A DNA stretch of 64,000 bases, taken from Streptomyces griseus subsp. griseus. Lineage in GTDB: Bacteria > Actinomycetota > Actinomycetes > Streptomycetales > Streptomycetaceae. The position numbers and the translations under genes are program-made. This document shows, in pieces, positions 36,150-44,796 of this stretch; the stretch's first letter is position 1, and each line of letters begins with the position of its first letter. The notes beneath the pieces were generated by a model. The model saw only the letters and a list, made by a program, of their open reading frames with translations. It was not told the origin of the DNA and did no database searches. The DNA is taken from positions 1 to 64,000 of the forward strand of contig NZ_CP032543.1 in the NCBI RefSeq assembly GCF_003610995.1, in the 5' to 3' direction.

Positions 36150-36862
36150 ACGGCGAGGGCTGATTGGGCCTCCTTCTGCCAGTCACCCCGCACAACCGCA
36201 CGACCACCACGCCAGGAGCGAACAGCCGGCCGGCGGCGAGCCGCGGGAGCGATAGCCGTAGCCGTCGGGGCAGCCCTTGCCTGCATCGGCTTCGTCGAGC
36301 TGGGAACCGGAGTCGGCCCCGGGCAGGCACCGGACCGAATAGACAAAGGCAGCCTGCCGGTTCACCCCAGATCCGGCCGAGCTGTGGCCTCCGACGGCTG
36401 GATGCCCGCACCACCGGTCCGCATCCGTATACCCGACTTCGGGCTCGACCAGCATCTGATCGGCCTTCGCGTTAGCAGGACGGCCGCGGCGTTCCCGACG
36501 AAGCCGAAACCATAGGGTGGTGGAGCGACGGTCCCCGCCCGGGCGCCCCCGGCGCAGCGGTCGTCGTCGGCCACGTCGACTCCGCCAACGGTCCCGGAGC
36601 CTTTCAGGGACTCTCCATGCTCGACCCGGGCGACAAGGTGAGCCTGGTGCGGGAGGACCGGTCGACCATCACCTTCACGATTCGGGCCCTGCGCCAGTAC
36701 GAGAAGGACGTCTTTCCTGACAGTCAGGTCTATGCGACCAGCAGTCCGCCCTCCCTGCACCTGATCACCTGCTCGGGCGCCTACGACCGCAGCCGAGGTG
36801 AGTACCGGGACAACCTCGTTGTCTACGCCAGCCTCGACAAGGTCAGCAGCCGAACGGAATGA
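36150..36862 (+). pseudogene. class F sortase, frameshifted
   Basis: The N-terminal frame has a membrane anchor (AAGAIAVAVGAALACIGFVE) and PVRIRIPDFGLDQHLIGL. A one-base loss near 36505 (PTKPKP then WWSDGPRPGAPG in the next frame) splits the gene. The second frame carries the catalytic His in GHVD, Cys in LITCSGAYD and Arg in YRDNLVVYAS, so the active site itself is complete. Sortases attach proteins to the cell wall. I found no start in the first frame, so the 5' end is also damaged or uses a rare start. Confidence 0.65.
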
Positions 36863-36887
36863 AGCGCGCATCCCTGAGCGCCGGAGG

Positions 36888-37313
36888 TCAACTTGCCGGT
36901 GCGAACAGCTCCAGAGCGATGCCGTCCGGGTCGCGGAACTCCAGGATGTATCCCGCTCCGATGTCTTTGATCCCTTCGTGAGCCACCTCGAGCTGGTCGA
37001 GGTGGCGCGCTGCCCGCTCCAGGTCCGCCCGGCCGTCCACGGCGAAGCTGACGTGGTCCAGGCCTACCCGGTCCTCGTCGAAGCGGTCCGAGGCCACAGG
37101 CCGCAGACCGAAGAGGGAGTCCCCGAGCTGGTAGATCACCCCACCGAAGAGGAACGAGAGCTCCTCCCGGGTTTCCTCGTCGGCGTCGGGAGGTAGGTCG
37201 AAGGCCACCGGCAGCCCGAGGACCGCATCGTAGAAGGCGCGGGAGCGCTCGATATCGGTAACGGTGAGACGGACGTGGGCGAAAGCGCGGGGCTGAATCG
37301 TCATAAACCTCAT
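36888..37313 (-). CDS. VOC-family (glyoxalase-like) protein
   Basis: 141 residues from the ATG at 37313 with GGAAGGG upstream. The beta-alpha-beta-beta-beta halves are visible: FAHVRLTVTDIERSRAFYDA in the first and VGLDHVSFAVDGRADLERAA in the second, with a terminal EFRDPDGIALELFAP. Metal-ligand positions (His, Glu) are present. Such proteins act as lyases, dioxygenases or antibiotic-binding resistance proteins; the substrate is unknown. Confidence 0.8.
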   Translation of the reverse strand: MRFMTIQPRAFAHVRLTVTDIERSRAFYDAVLGLPVAFDLPPDADEETREELSFLFGGVIYQLGDSLFGLRPVASDRFDEDRVGLDHVSFAVDGRADLERAARHLDQLEVAHEGIKDIGAGYILEFRDPDGIALELFAPAS

Positions 37314-37589
37314 GATCCACCCTTCCAACGTGTTCCCAGGGTCTCCACTCGCCGACCGGTCCGGCGAGTCCTCGGTGCTGGGCCTCGGGGCCGGAGGGCC
37401 TGGGCCAATCGGTAAGGAATCCTCTCGCGGGCCAATCGCCGCCCGTCCGGTGGCGAATGGCCTGTGCGCGGTCGCGTGGGAAGAAGCACCGCCCACTGCG
37501 GTGTCATCGACTATGGCCGCCGTACCCGTTCCTCCCGGAGCCCGGCGAGTTCCCCGCTGCTTGCGCGTGCAGGGCCCGCCCCCGAGGAG

Positions 37590-37827
37590 CAGGCCCTGCA
37601 CGCGGTGCTTCTCCAGCGGCCGTGCAGGTGCTCGGTGTAGAAGTAGCCGCGCTCGGCCTCGAAGTGGGCCTTCTTCTCCCTGGCGTAGGTGATGCCGTAC
37701 GTGCCGCCGAAGTTCGGGTACTCCGCGCTCGCCTTGTGCCCTTCAACGTGCTGGTAGCCGCCGGCCTCCCCTCCCAGTCGTTGGCGGCGGCGACAGTGGC
37801 CAGGGTGAACACGATGCGGCGAAGCAT
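37590..37827 (-). pseudogene. small secreted protein gene, frameshifted
   Basis: MLRRIVFTLATVAAANDWEG starts a secretion-like N-terminus, and the next frame continues with GGYQHVEGHKASAEYPNFGG and EKKAHFEAERGYFYTEHLHG. A single frameshift near 37770 separates them. No family recognised. Confidence 0.4.
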
Positions 37828-37929
37828 GAGTGTCCCCCTCGAAAGACGTAACTACTGTCGGGCGGCACGAACTCTTACCGATTCCCGGCCGTACGCCAAA
37901 GTACCCCGCCTCACCGGAGCAGTAATGCA

Positions 37930-38360
37930 CCCTTCTAGAGCCTTGGTTGACAGCTGACCGTTGAGCTGGGTGACCATGAGAGCTGTGGTCGTGCGCCGGT
38001 CCGTCGCGGTGTCACAGAGGCTTTAGGCAGGCGGTAAGCCGCGACCGCGTTCGTAGAGTCCTTATCCCGCGCGAGTGGCCCGATGACCGGTCTCCACCAC
38101 GCTCTCGAGGAATTCTTCCCATTACTTGCCCCGGTGATGGCTGTGCGACGTCCGACCGGGAAGAGCAGGTCGATCGTTCGCCTGTGCATGGCCGGCCGGT
38201 TCCGCCTCCGGCGCCCTCGCCGGTGACGGAACCGGGTGCCGTTCGGCAACGTCCGGGCTTCAGGGCCAGTGCCAGGCTCCACAGCCCCTACCTGCTCGTC
38301 AGCATGAGAGCGAGTGTTGCGCGCTTCCCCCGCCCGAGGGAGCCCCGGCGGCGCTGCAGG
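37930..38360. other. no gene seen
   Basis: About 430 bases between the broken small gene and the molybdoenzyme. No frame has coding character I trust, and no repeat or hairpin stands out. Confidence 0.3.
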
Positions 38361-39947
38361 TCAATCGATGGTGACGACGACGGACGGCCAGCCGCTGGCC
38401 CCGTCGGGTACGGTGCCTGTGCGTTTCTCCGTCTGTACTTCGCCGCCGCGTTCGGTGGCGCGGACGGTCAGGGTGTGGCTGCCGGGCGTGGCCTTCCATG
38501 GGAAGGACCACTGGCGCCAGGTGTCGATGTTCGCCTCCGCCGCGAGGCCGGCGTCCCGCCAGGGGCCGTCGTCGACCCGGACCTGAACGCGGTCGATACC
38601 GCGGTGCTGCGCCCAGGCGACGCCGGCGACCATCACCGTTCCGGCCCTGGACCGGGACAGCGGCTTGGGAACATCGATCCGGGACTGGGTCTTGATCGGT
38701 GCCCGACGGGCCCACGAGCGCTTGACCCAGTACGGGTCGTAGTCGGCGAACGTCGTGAGCTCGATGTCCTCGATCCACTTGCAGGCGGAGACGTATCCGT
38801 ACAGACCCGGAATGAGCATGCGGACGGGGAAGCCGTGGATGAAGGGCAGCGGCTGCCCGTTCATCCCGACCGCCAGCATCGCGTCACGCCCGTCCATGGC
38901 GGCCTCCACCGGGGAGCCCAGCGTCATGCCGTCGACAGAGCGCGCAACGAGCTGATCGGCGGGACCACCCTTCGAGGGAGATCTGACACCTGCTTCGGCC
39001 AGGACGTCGGCCAGCCGTACGCCCAGCCACCGCGCGTTGCCGACGTACGGCCCGCCGACCTCGTTGGATACGCAGGTCAAGGTGATGTCCCGCTCGATGA
39101 GTTCACGCCGCATCAGGTCCTCGAAGGTGAGGGTGACCGGGCGGGTGACACCTTTGCCGTGGATGCGCAGCCGCCAGGTGTCGGCGTCCACCTTTGGCAC
39201 GACCAGCGCGGTGTCGACGCGGTAGAACGCCTTGTTCGACGTGGTGAAGCGGCTGATACCCGGAACCTTGAGCTGAGTGCCGGGCGGCAGCGGAGGTGCG
39301 GGCGAAGCCGGGGCGGGCAGCCGCACCGCGTTCCGCGACTCGACCGCCGCTTGCGAGGCGTTGCCGGTGAGATAGCGGCCGAGCGCTCCCACGCCGAGGG
39401 AGGTGAGCGCCGCCGCCGAGGCGCCGATGACGAACCCTCGGCGGTCCCAGCCCGCGCCGCGATCCGGGTCCGCCGTGGTCCTGCCGGCGCGAGGGGGCTG
39501 GGTGAGCCGCCCGATGAGGTAGTAGAGCAGCGCCGCTGCCACCACGGCGCCGACCACCGAGGGGAGCGCGTCGGTGAACCCCGACGAGTCCGGCCGGGTC
39601 AGCGCGGCGGCCGCGCCGATCACCCCGAAGATCAGAACCCCTGCGGCGCCGGCCCGCCGGAACCGGAGTGCCACCACGCCCAGCACGATGGCCAGCGCGG
39701 CCAGCGCGGCGAGGATGCCGAGCTGCAGAACCAGCTTGTCGTCCTCGCCGAAGTGGCGGATCGCCCAGTCCTTGACCGGTGTCGGCGTACGGTCGATGGT
39801 CGCCCCGCCTACAGCTGTGAGGGGCCCGGCCTGCGGGCGGACCGCGGCGGAGACCAGCTCGGCGACCGCGAGGGCCGCGAACCCGGCGAGCAGGCCGCTC
39901 AGTGCCCCCAGAGGCAGACGGACCCAGAGTTTTGCAGATGTCGTCAC
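38361..39947 (-). CDS. membrane-anchored sulfite-oxidase-like molybdopterin oxidoreductase
   Basis: 528 residues. Four transmembrane helices occupy about residues 1-165. A twin-Arg-like DRRGFVIGASAAALTSLGVG follows, then the molybdopterin fold (VDADTWRLRIHGKGVTRPVT) with Mo-ligand Cys in ITLTCVSNEVGGPY, and a C-terminal Ig-like dimerisation domain (RSRAGTVMVAGVAWAQ). Families of this build are common in Streptomyces and lie on the outer face of the membrane; substrate unknown, but sulfite or a sulfoxide is usual. Confidence 0.88.
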   Translation of the reverse strand: MTTSAKLWVRLPLGALSGLLAGFAALAVAELVSAAVRPQAGPLTAVGGATIDRTPTPVKDWAIRHFGEDDKLVLQLGILAALAALAIVLGVVALRFRRAGAAGVLIFGVIGAAAALTRPDSSGFTDALPSVVGAVVAAALLYYLIGRLTQPPRAGRTTADPDRGAGWDRRGFVIGASAAALTSLGVGALGRYLTGNASQAAVESRNAVRLPAPASPAPPLPPGTQLKVPGISRFTTSNKAFYRVDTALVVPKVDADTWRLRIHGKGVTRPVTLTFEDLMRRELIERDITLTCVSNEVGGPYVGNARWLGVRLADVLAEAGVRSPSKGGPADQLVARSVDGMTLGSPVEAAMDGRDAMLAVGMNGQPLPFIHGFPVRMLIPGLYGYVSACKWIEDIELTTFADYDPYWVKRSWARRAPIKTQSRIDVPKPLSRSRAGTVMVAGVAWAQHRGIDRVQVRVDDGPWRDAGLAAEANIDTWRQWSFPWKATPGSHTLTVRATERGGEVQTEKRTGTVPDGASGWPSVVVTID

Positions 39948-40825
39948 ATCTCAGAGTCCAGACCAACTGTGGTTGTTTCGCCCTCCTGCCAGGCCGGCCC
40001 GACGGGATGCCACCCGAATGCACGACAGGGACGCACGGTTGCGGTCGGAGACAGACGGCCATAGCCGCAGGGCTGGCGGCCAGCCGGAGCGGTACGAGTA
40101 GCCTCCGAGCGGCCAGCGGCTCCCCGCGGAATGGGAGCGGCCCTCGTGCATCCCCTTCGCGGGAGGGCCGGTCATGTCACCGCGCCCCCAGTCCCCGCTG
40201 AGGACACCGGCAGGCGAGCCCTGCCGGTGTCGGCCTTCCTCCGCAGTACCGTGCTGCCCAAGCTCCCCAGAAAGTGTGAGGACGACGCAGAGCCTGGCCG
40301 AGCCGTACCGCGACGAGCGCCCGTCGCACTTCTTGCGGATGTGTCAGCCGCGAGAAGCCACCCCTCCCCGCTGGGGCGGCGTTCGCCGAGTACGGGCGCA
40401 GCTTCGACTTGGCGGCCGGCGAGATCTTGAGCGTGATTGCCGGGGTCTCGCGCTGTCAGCACCGTCCGGCCCCGGCAACCGCGCCCGCTTCGTACGACCT
40501 CGCGCGGCATCGTCGCTGGAGGGGCGGCTCTTCCCGTCGGGACGGGAACCAGACGGGAGAAAGTGCAAATCAGCGCTTTCGCGGTCGGTTCCTGCTCGTA
40601 CGCCTCCAAGAATCCACGAACCCGTATGCTTCGGCGTTCGATGTCCTCCAGATCCACGGGCAGCGGGTGATGGCCGAACCATACGAGCAGCGCCGCGACC
40701 GTCCAGAGGGCCTGTTCGCCGGCCAGGCCCTCACTGCGCCGTGGACACTGTGCCCCTCAACACGGGATCCGGATGGTGGCCCGGGAGTGGCTGGAGACCT
40801 GGACGCGCACACCCGGAGTCGATGC
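39948..40825. other. gap of about 880 bases with one decayed coding fragment
   Basis: Only the minus-strand fragment at 40560-40757 looks protein-coding. The rest shows no gene, repeat array or strong hairpin that I can support. Confidence 0.35.
40560..40757 (-). pseudogene. decayed coding fragment
   Basis: A minus-strand frame reads GEQALWTVAALLVWFGHHPL, PVDLEDIERRSIRVRGFLEA and AYEQEPTAKALICTFSRL, which looks like real protein. It is bounded upstream by a stop at about 40760 and runs into noise downstream. No family recognised. Confidence 0.35.
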
Positions 40826-41335
40826 TTAGCCATGGGTCTTGTCGGGCACGCGGAACGAGATCCAGACATCCGGCGGCAGGTCAGGCCGGTCTGGCACCGG
40901 CCTACGCTCCTCAGCCCATGCGTCGTCGGCGATCTCCGCGGCGATGCGACGCCAGAAACGAACCGCCGCCACGTTGGCGTCCTGAAAGGCGACTTCCCAC
41001 GGACCCGGGTGCTTGGCTACGACCGCTCGAACAGCTTGCAGTCCGATCCCTCTCCTTCGTGCCCCGCGCACGACGAAGAAGCTGTTCAGCACGCGCGTTG
41101 GACCAGTCAAGCTGCGCACGAGCGCGAGACCGGCGGGGTGCTTGTCGCTCGTCAATAGGTACAGCGCCCAATCGGCGTCGGTGAAGGCCGCCCGGAGCCG
41201 ATCACTGCGGAAGGTTCCGTCTTGGTTTGGCAGCAGAGCATCGAACTGTGACATGTCGTGGCGGAACATCAGCCACAGACGCTCGGCTATCGGACGGTCG
41301 GTAACGTGCGCGAGTCGCACGGAGACGTCTGGCAT
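40826..41335 (-). CDS. GNAT-family acetyltransferase
   Basis: 169 residues. The acetyl-CoA loop is VRGARRRGIGLQAVRA, preceded by the strand GPTRVLNSFFVV and followed by VAFQDANVAAVRFWRRIAAE. The N-terminal part has WLMFRHDMSQFDALL, similar to predicted acetyltransferases that act on small molecules. Substrate unknown. The leader, about 120 bases upstream, holds a canonical minus-strand terminator. Confidence 0.8.
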   Translation of the reverse strand: MPDVSVRLAHVTDRPIAERLWLMFRHDMSQFDALLPNQDGTFRSDRLRAAFTDADWALYLLTSDKHPAGLALVRSLTGPTRVLNSFFVVRGARRRGIGLQAVRAVVAKHPGPWEVAFQDANVAAVRFWRRIAAEIADDAWAEERRPVPDRPDLPPDVWISFRVPDKTHG

Positions 41336-41454
41336 GAAACTCCTTCGCAGGAACGGAACAATCGTGGGAGCCGCATGTACGGATCAGTCATCAGACGCGA
41401 TATCAGCGATCGGTGAGGAGAGTTGTTCCGCGGACGAGCGGCTCCAAGACATGA

Positions 41455-41496
41455 AAAAAGCCTCCCCGCCGGATGTGTATCCGGGCCAGGAAGGCC
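41455..41496 (-). terminator. intrinsic terminator upstream of the GNAT gene
   Basis: On the minus strand, GGAAGGC pairs with GCCTCCC (41461-41496, one G-T pair), with an inner CCGGAT/ATCCGG stem and a 4-base loop, and six T follow (41455-41460). This is one of the few U-tract terminators in the window. It could end the small minus-strand gene just upstream, or attenuate the GNAT gene downstream. Confidence 0.75.
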
Positions 41497-41515
41497 TCCA
41501 CTACTGATGGACATT

Positions 41516-41680
41516 TTAGCAGGTGGCCTGCGTCGGCCTGTGCTGGTGCGCGGTGGCCCCGCCGTCGGCGAGGCCACCGCCGTTCGACGTTCGGCTGAAA
41601 GGCGTGTGCTCGATCCGTGCTCGCCCTCGTTGGACCTGGCATCCCCAACATCCGTGGAAGGAGGCGACGTTGACGCCCAT
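41516..41680 (-). CDS. possible 54-residue leader or small gene
   Basis: The frame opens MGVNVASFHGCWGCQVQRGR and ends PTQATC, with the stop 19 bases before the terminator. A GTG at 41701 would add seven residues. Two Cys in GCWGC could bind metal. There is no strong ribosome-binding site. It is reported because a terminator follows directly; it may be a chance frame in GC-rich DNA. Confidence 0.25.
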   Translation of the reverse strand: MGVNVASFHGCWGCQVQRGRARIEHTPFSRTSNGGGLADGGATAHQHRPTQATC

Positions 41681-41889
41681 CGGCTCACACCGCAGCACCA
41701 CCTGCTACAGGCGGGCAGCCCACAGCTCAGGCCCGGAACACGGTGCACGGCCACAGTTCTCAGCTCTGCGGTTCGATCGGCGAACGCTGCCGTTTCGCCC
41801 TGCCCGGCGACTCGCTGCCCGGGTGGTGAGCGCGTGAGCAGCTCGTCAGAGGGCGCCGAAGAGCGCACAGAGCTGGAGGATAGCCCGCT

Positions 41890-43206
41890 ATGACGGCCGC
41901 CCCGGAGCGGAGCCTGTGGCGGCATGGGGACTTCCGCCGGTACTGGGGCGGGCAGGCTGTGACCGTCGCGGGTTACGGCATCACCACGATCGGCATCTCG
42001 GTGATCGCTGTGGTGGACCTGCACGCCTCGACCATGAACGTGGCGTTGATCGCCGTGGCGGGGAAGCTCCCGGCGCTGCTGCTGTCCCTGCACGCCGGCG
42101 TCCTCGCCGACCGCTGCCGCAAGCGGCCGATCATCATCACGTGCGACATCGGTTGCGCACTGATCCTGAGCAGCATCCCGCTGGCCCAGTTCGCCGGGCA
42201 GGTCACCCTGGTCCAGCTGTACGCGGTCACCTTCCTCGTCGCCGCCTTCCAGGTGGTCGGGAGCAACGCCTCGATCAGCTACCTCCCCTCCCTGCTGCGC
42301 GGAGAACAGCTCAAGGAAGGCAACGCCAAACTCGGCGCGACGAACTCGCTGGCGGACCTCGCCGGGAACAACCTCGGCGGGCTACTGGTCGCGGCGCTGG
42401 GCGCCGCCCGGGCGATCGCCCTGGACGCGCTCACGTACCTGGTCTGCGCTGTATGCGTGCTGACCGTCCGCCACCGCGAACCGAAGCCGCAGCCCCGGCC
42501 CGCGGGCAGCAGCCAGTGGACAGAGATCCGCGAAGGCCTCGACTACACCCTGCACACCCCCGTGGTGCGCTCCATCGTCCTGTCCAACGCCACCACGTCC
42601 TTCGCCCTGGCCGCCAGCTCCGCGCTCTGGTCCCTCTACCTGCTGCGCAACCTGTCCTGGAGCCCCACAGCGCTCGGCGTCGTCATGGGGGCCGGCGGCG
42701 TCGGCGGGTTCCTCGGCGCCCTGCTGTGGCGAGGGCTGGAGCGACGCTGGGGAGCTGGGCCCGTCATGCTCGGTGCTCTCGCCCTCAACCCCCTGGCCCA
42801 GCTTCCCCTGGTGCTCGTCGGCCCCGGGACCGCCGGACAGGTAGTCATCGGTGCCTGTCTGCTGGTCCAGACCGGGGCCGCGGTTGCTCACGGCGGGCTG
42901 CAGCGCAGCGTCCGCCAAGAGCTCTGCCCCGCCCGTCTGCAGGGCCGCGCCCAGGCCACCGGTGCGTGGCTCGCCTTCGGCCTGCGTCCGCTCGCCGCCC
43001 TCCTCGCCGGAGCACTAGGCACCCTCGTCGGGCTACGGCCCGCCCTCGGCGTGATCACCGTCCTGCTTGCCGCACCGTTCGTGATCCTCTGGCGCTCCCC
43101 CGCCCGCAAACTGCGCTCCTCACCCACACCGGCCCTCGGCCCCGGACCGGGGGTGCTACCGCACGTCACACCCGGCCCGGCCGGATCCTCGACCACCACC
43201 TCCTGA
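41890..43206 (+). CDS. MFS efflux transporter
   Basis: 438 residues with about twelve helices. LADRCRKRP (loop 2-3) is the MFS A-motif region, and GQAVTVAGYGITTIGISVIA opens helix 1. The build is that of MFS3-type exporters (enterobactin/macrolide exporter class). It begins an operon with NUDIX, methyltransferase and phosphotransferase genes, so it probably exports or confers resistance to the product of that cluster. The next gene starts 12 bases later. Confidence 0.8.
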   Translation: MTAAPERSLWRHGDFRRYWGGQAVTVAGYGITTIGISVIAVVDLHASTMNVALIAVAGKLPALLLSLHAGVLADRCRKRPIIITCDIGCALILSSIPLAQFAGQVTLVQLYAVTFLVAAFQVVGSNASISYLPSLLRGEQLKEGNAKLGATNSLADLAGNNLGGLLVAALGAARAIALDALTYLVCAVCVLTVRHREPKPQPRPAGSSQWTEIREGLDYTLHTPVVRSIVLSNATTSFALAASSALWSLYLLRNLSWSPTALGVVMGAGGVGGFLGALLWRGLERRWGAGPVMLGALALNPLAQLPLVLVGPGTAGQVVIGACLLVQTGAAVAHGGLQRSVRQELCPARLQGRAQATGAWLAFGLRPLAALLAGALGTLVGLRPALGVITVLLAAPFVILWRSPARKLRSSPTPALGPGPGVLPHVTPGPAGSSTTTS

Positions 43207-43218
43207 AAGGCACCGCCC

Positions 43219-44697
43219 ATGCCGCCGTCCCGAGCGCACATCCGTGACCTCGTCACTGCCTACCTCGACCGTCACCCCGGTGAGCGCCCCAATCTAGGAC
43301 CGCTGCTGGAGGCCCTCGATGCTCCCGGCGAGGTCACCGCCCGGGCGACGCTTCCCGGGCACATCACGTGCAGTGCCGCTGTGATCGATCACGACGGGAG
43401 GGTGCTGCACGTTCAGCACATCGTCTCCGGCGGGAAGTGGCTCCTTCCGGGAGGCCATGTCGAGCCCCAGGACGCCACGCTCATGGCCGCCGCGGTACGC
43501 GAGATCCATGAGGAGACAGGCATTCCTCCGGCAGCGCTCTGCCAGAGTCCGGCGTTCTGCCACGAGCCCGCCGACATCGACGTCCACCCCATCGACGCCA
43601 ACCCTGCCAAGGACGAACCGGCACACCGGCACTACGACTTCCGGTTCGTTCTCCACCTCGTGCCGCCCTCCGCCGAGACGGCCGTGCAGGCCGAAGAGAT
43701 TTCCGGGACCGACTGGCTGCCGCTCGACCAGGTCACCTCCCTCACGATGCGCAGCAAGCTCTTGGCCGCCGACATGAGCGCGGGCCCGGAGCCGGTCAAC
43801 GCCTCGGTGATCATCCACGACGACGCGGGCCGCTATCTGATCCACTTGCGCGACCAGCTGCCGGGTATTTGGGAGCCGGGCGTGTTCGCTCTTCTCGGCG
43901 GCGGGAGTGCTCCCGGTGACGCGTCCCTGGAGGCGACCCTGCTGCGCGAACTCTCCGAAGAGGTGCCCGGAGTGCAGCTCTCCGGCCTGGAACCATACGC
44001 CGTGGAGGAGACCACCAGCGTCGACGGGCTGACCGTGCCCGTCCAGGTGTTCACCGCCGTCTGGCAGGGGCATCCGGACAGCGCCGGGCTACGCGAAGGG
44101 ATCCTGCTGCACTGGAGCACTCCGGACATGCTCGACCGGCTGCCCCAGTCCCCCGGCCTCGGCGACCTCATCCGCCGGCACGCCGCCCAGCACCCCCCGG
44201 CAGCGGCCTCGCTGAGGCGGCATCACCGCCGCGCGGCCGGCGGAACCCCCGCAGGAACGGAGCTCCACGTCGTGGGGGTGCACCTCTTCCTCCAGGACTC
44301 CGAAGGCAGGGTCCTTCTGGGGCTGCGGCACCCGGACTCCGCGTACGCCGGACGGCTCTGGCACACCTTGGCCGGGCACTGCGAGAGGGAGGACGCGGTC
44401 AGCTCCCTGATCCGGGAGACGGAGGAAGAGGCGGGGCTGCTTCTCGACCGCGAGGCGATCGACCTCGTCCACCTGCTCCACAGCCAGAACTCGCCCACGG
44501 CGAGCCCGAGGATCCAGCTGTTCTTCCGAGCCCGGTCCTGGTCCGGCGTGCTGCAGGTGCGGGAGCCGGACCGGTGCGTGGAATGGCGGTGGTTCAACCC
44601 CAAGGACCTGCCGGACAACACCGTGCCGTACACCCGGCAGGCCATCGAAGCGATCCTCGCAGGCCAGCCGTACTCCGATCTGGGGTGGGCCTCATGA
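43219..44697 (+). CDS. protein with three tandem NUDIX domains
   Basis: 492 residues. Three NUDIX boxes are visible: GGHVEPQD...REIHEETG (about residues 76-99), GGSAPGD...RELSEEVPG (about 230-253, with Asp replacing the conserved Glu and one residue extra, so probably inactive), and GHCERED...RETEEEAG (about 388-410). NUDIX enzymes hydrolyse nucleoside-diphosphate-linked substrates. Triple fusions are unusual. Lies between the MFS and methyltransferase genes in one operon. Confidence 0.8.
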   Translation: MPPSRAHIRDLVTAYLDRHPGERPNLGPLLEALDAPGEVTARATLPGHITCSAAVIDHDGRVLHVQHIVSGGKWLLPGGHVEPQDATLMAAAVREIHEETGIPPAALCQSPAFCHEPADIDVHPIDANPAKDEPAHRHYDFRFVLHLVPPSAETAVQAEEISGTDWLPLDQVTSLTMRSKLLAADMSAGPEPVNASVIIHDDAGRYLIHLRDQLPGIWEPGVFALLGGGSAPGDASLEATLLRELSEEVPGVQLSGLEPYAVEETTSVDGLTVPVQVFTAVWQGHPDSAGLREGILLHWSTPDMLDRLPQSPGLGDLIRRHAAQHPPAAASLRRHHRRAAGGTPAGTELHVVGVHLFLQDSEGRVLLGLRHPDSAYAGRLWHTLAGHCEREDAVSSLIRETEEEAGLLLDREAIDLVHLLHSQNSPTASPRIQLFFRARSWSGVLQVREPDRCVEWRWFNPKDLPDNTVPYTRQAIEAILAGQPYSDLGWAS

Positions 44698-44796
44698 CGC
44701 GCACTCCCCCGCGGCCGCCTACAGCCTGGCCCAGCTGACCCGGCAGCAGCCCGCCCCAACGACGCACGACCCCCCAGGATGAGCAGGAGCAGAGCG

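Noticed and set aside
41452..41508. 18-residue plus-strand peptide MKKASPPDVYPGQEGLHY
   Set aside because: It coincides with the minus-strand terminator hairpin and its A/T tract, which explains the start and lysine codons.
41509..41893. Plus-strand open frame upstream of the MFS gene as an FxLD-type precursor
   Set aside because: It contains SLDLASPTS but no FxLD motif, no Cys/Ser/Thr-rich core at the end, and poor composition; it looks like a chance frame in GC-rich DNA.
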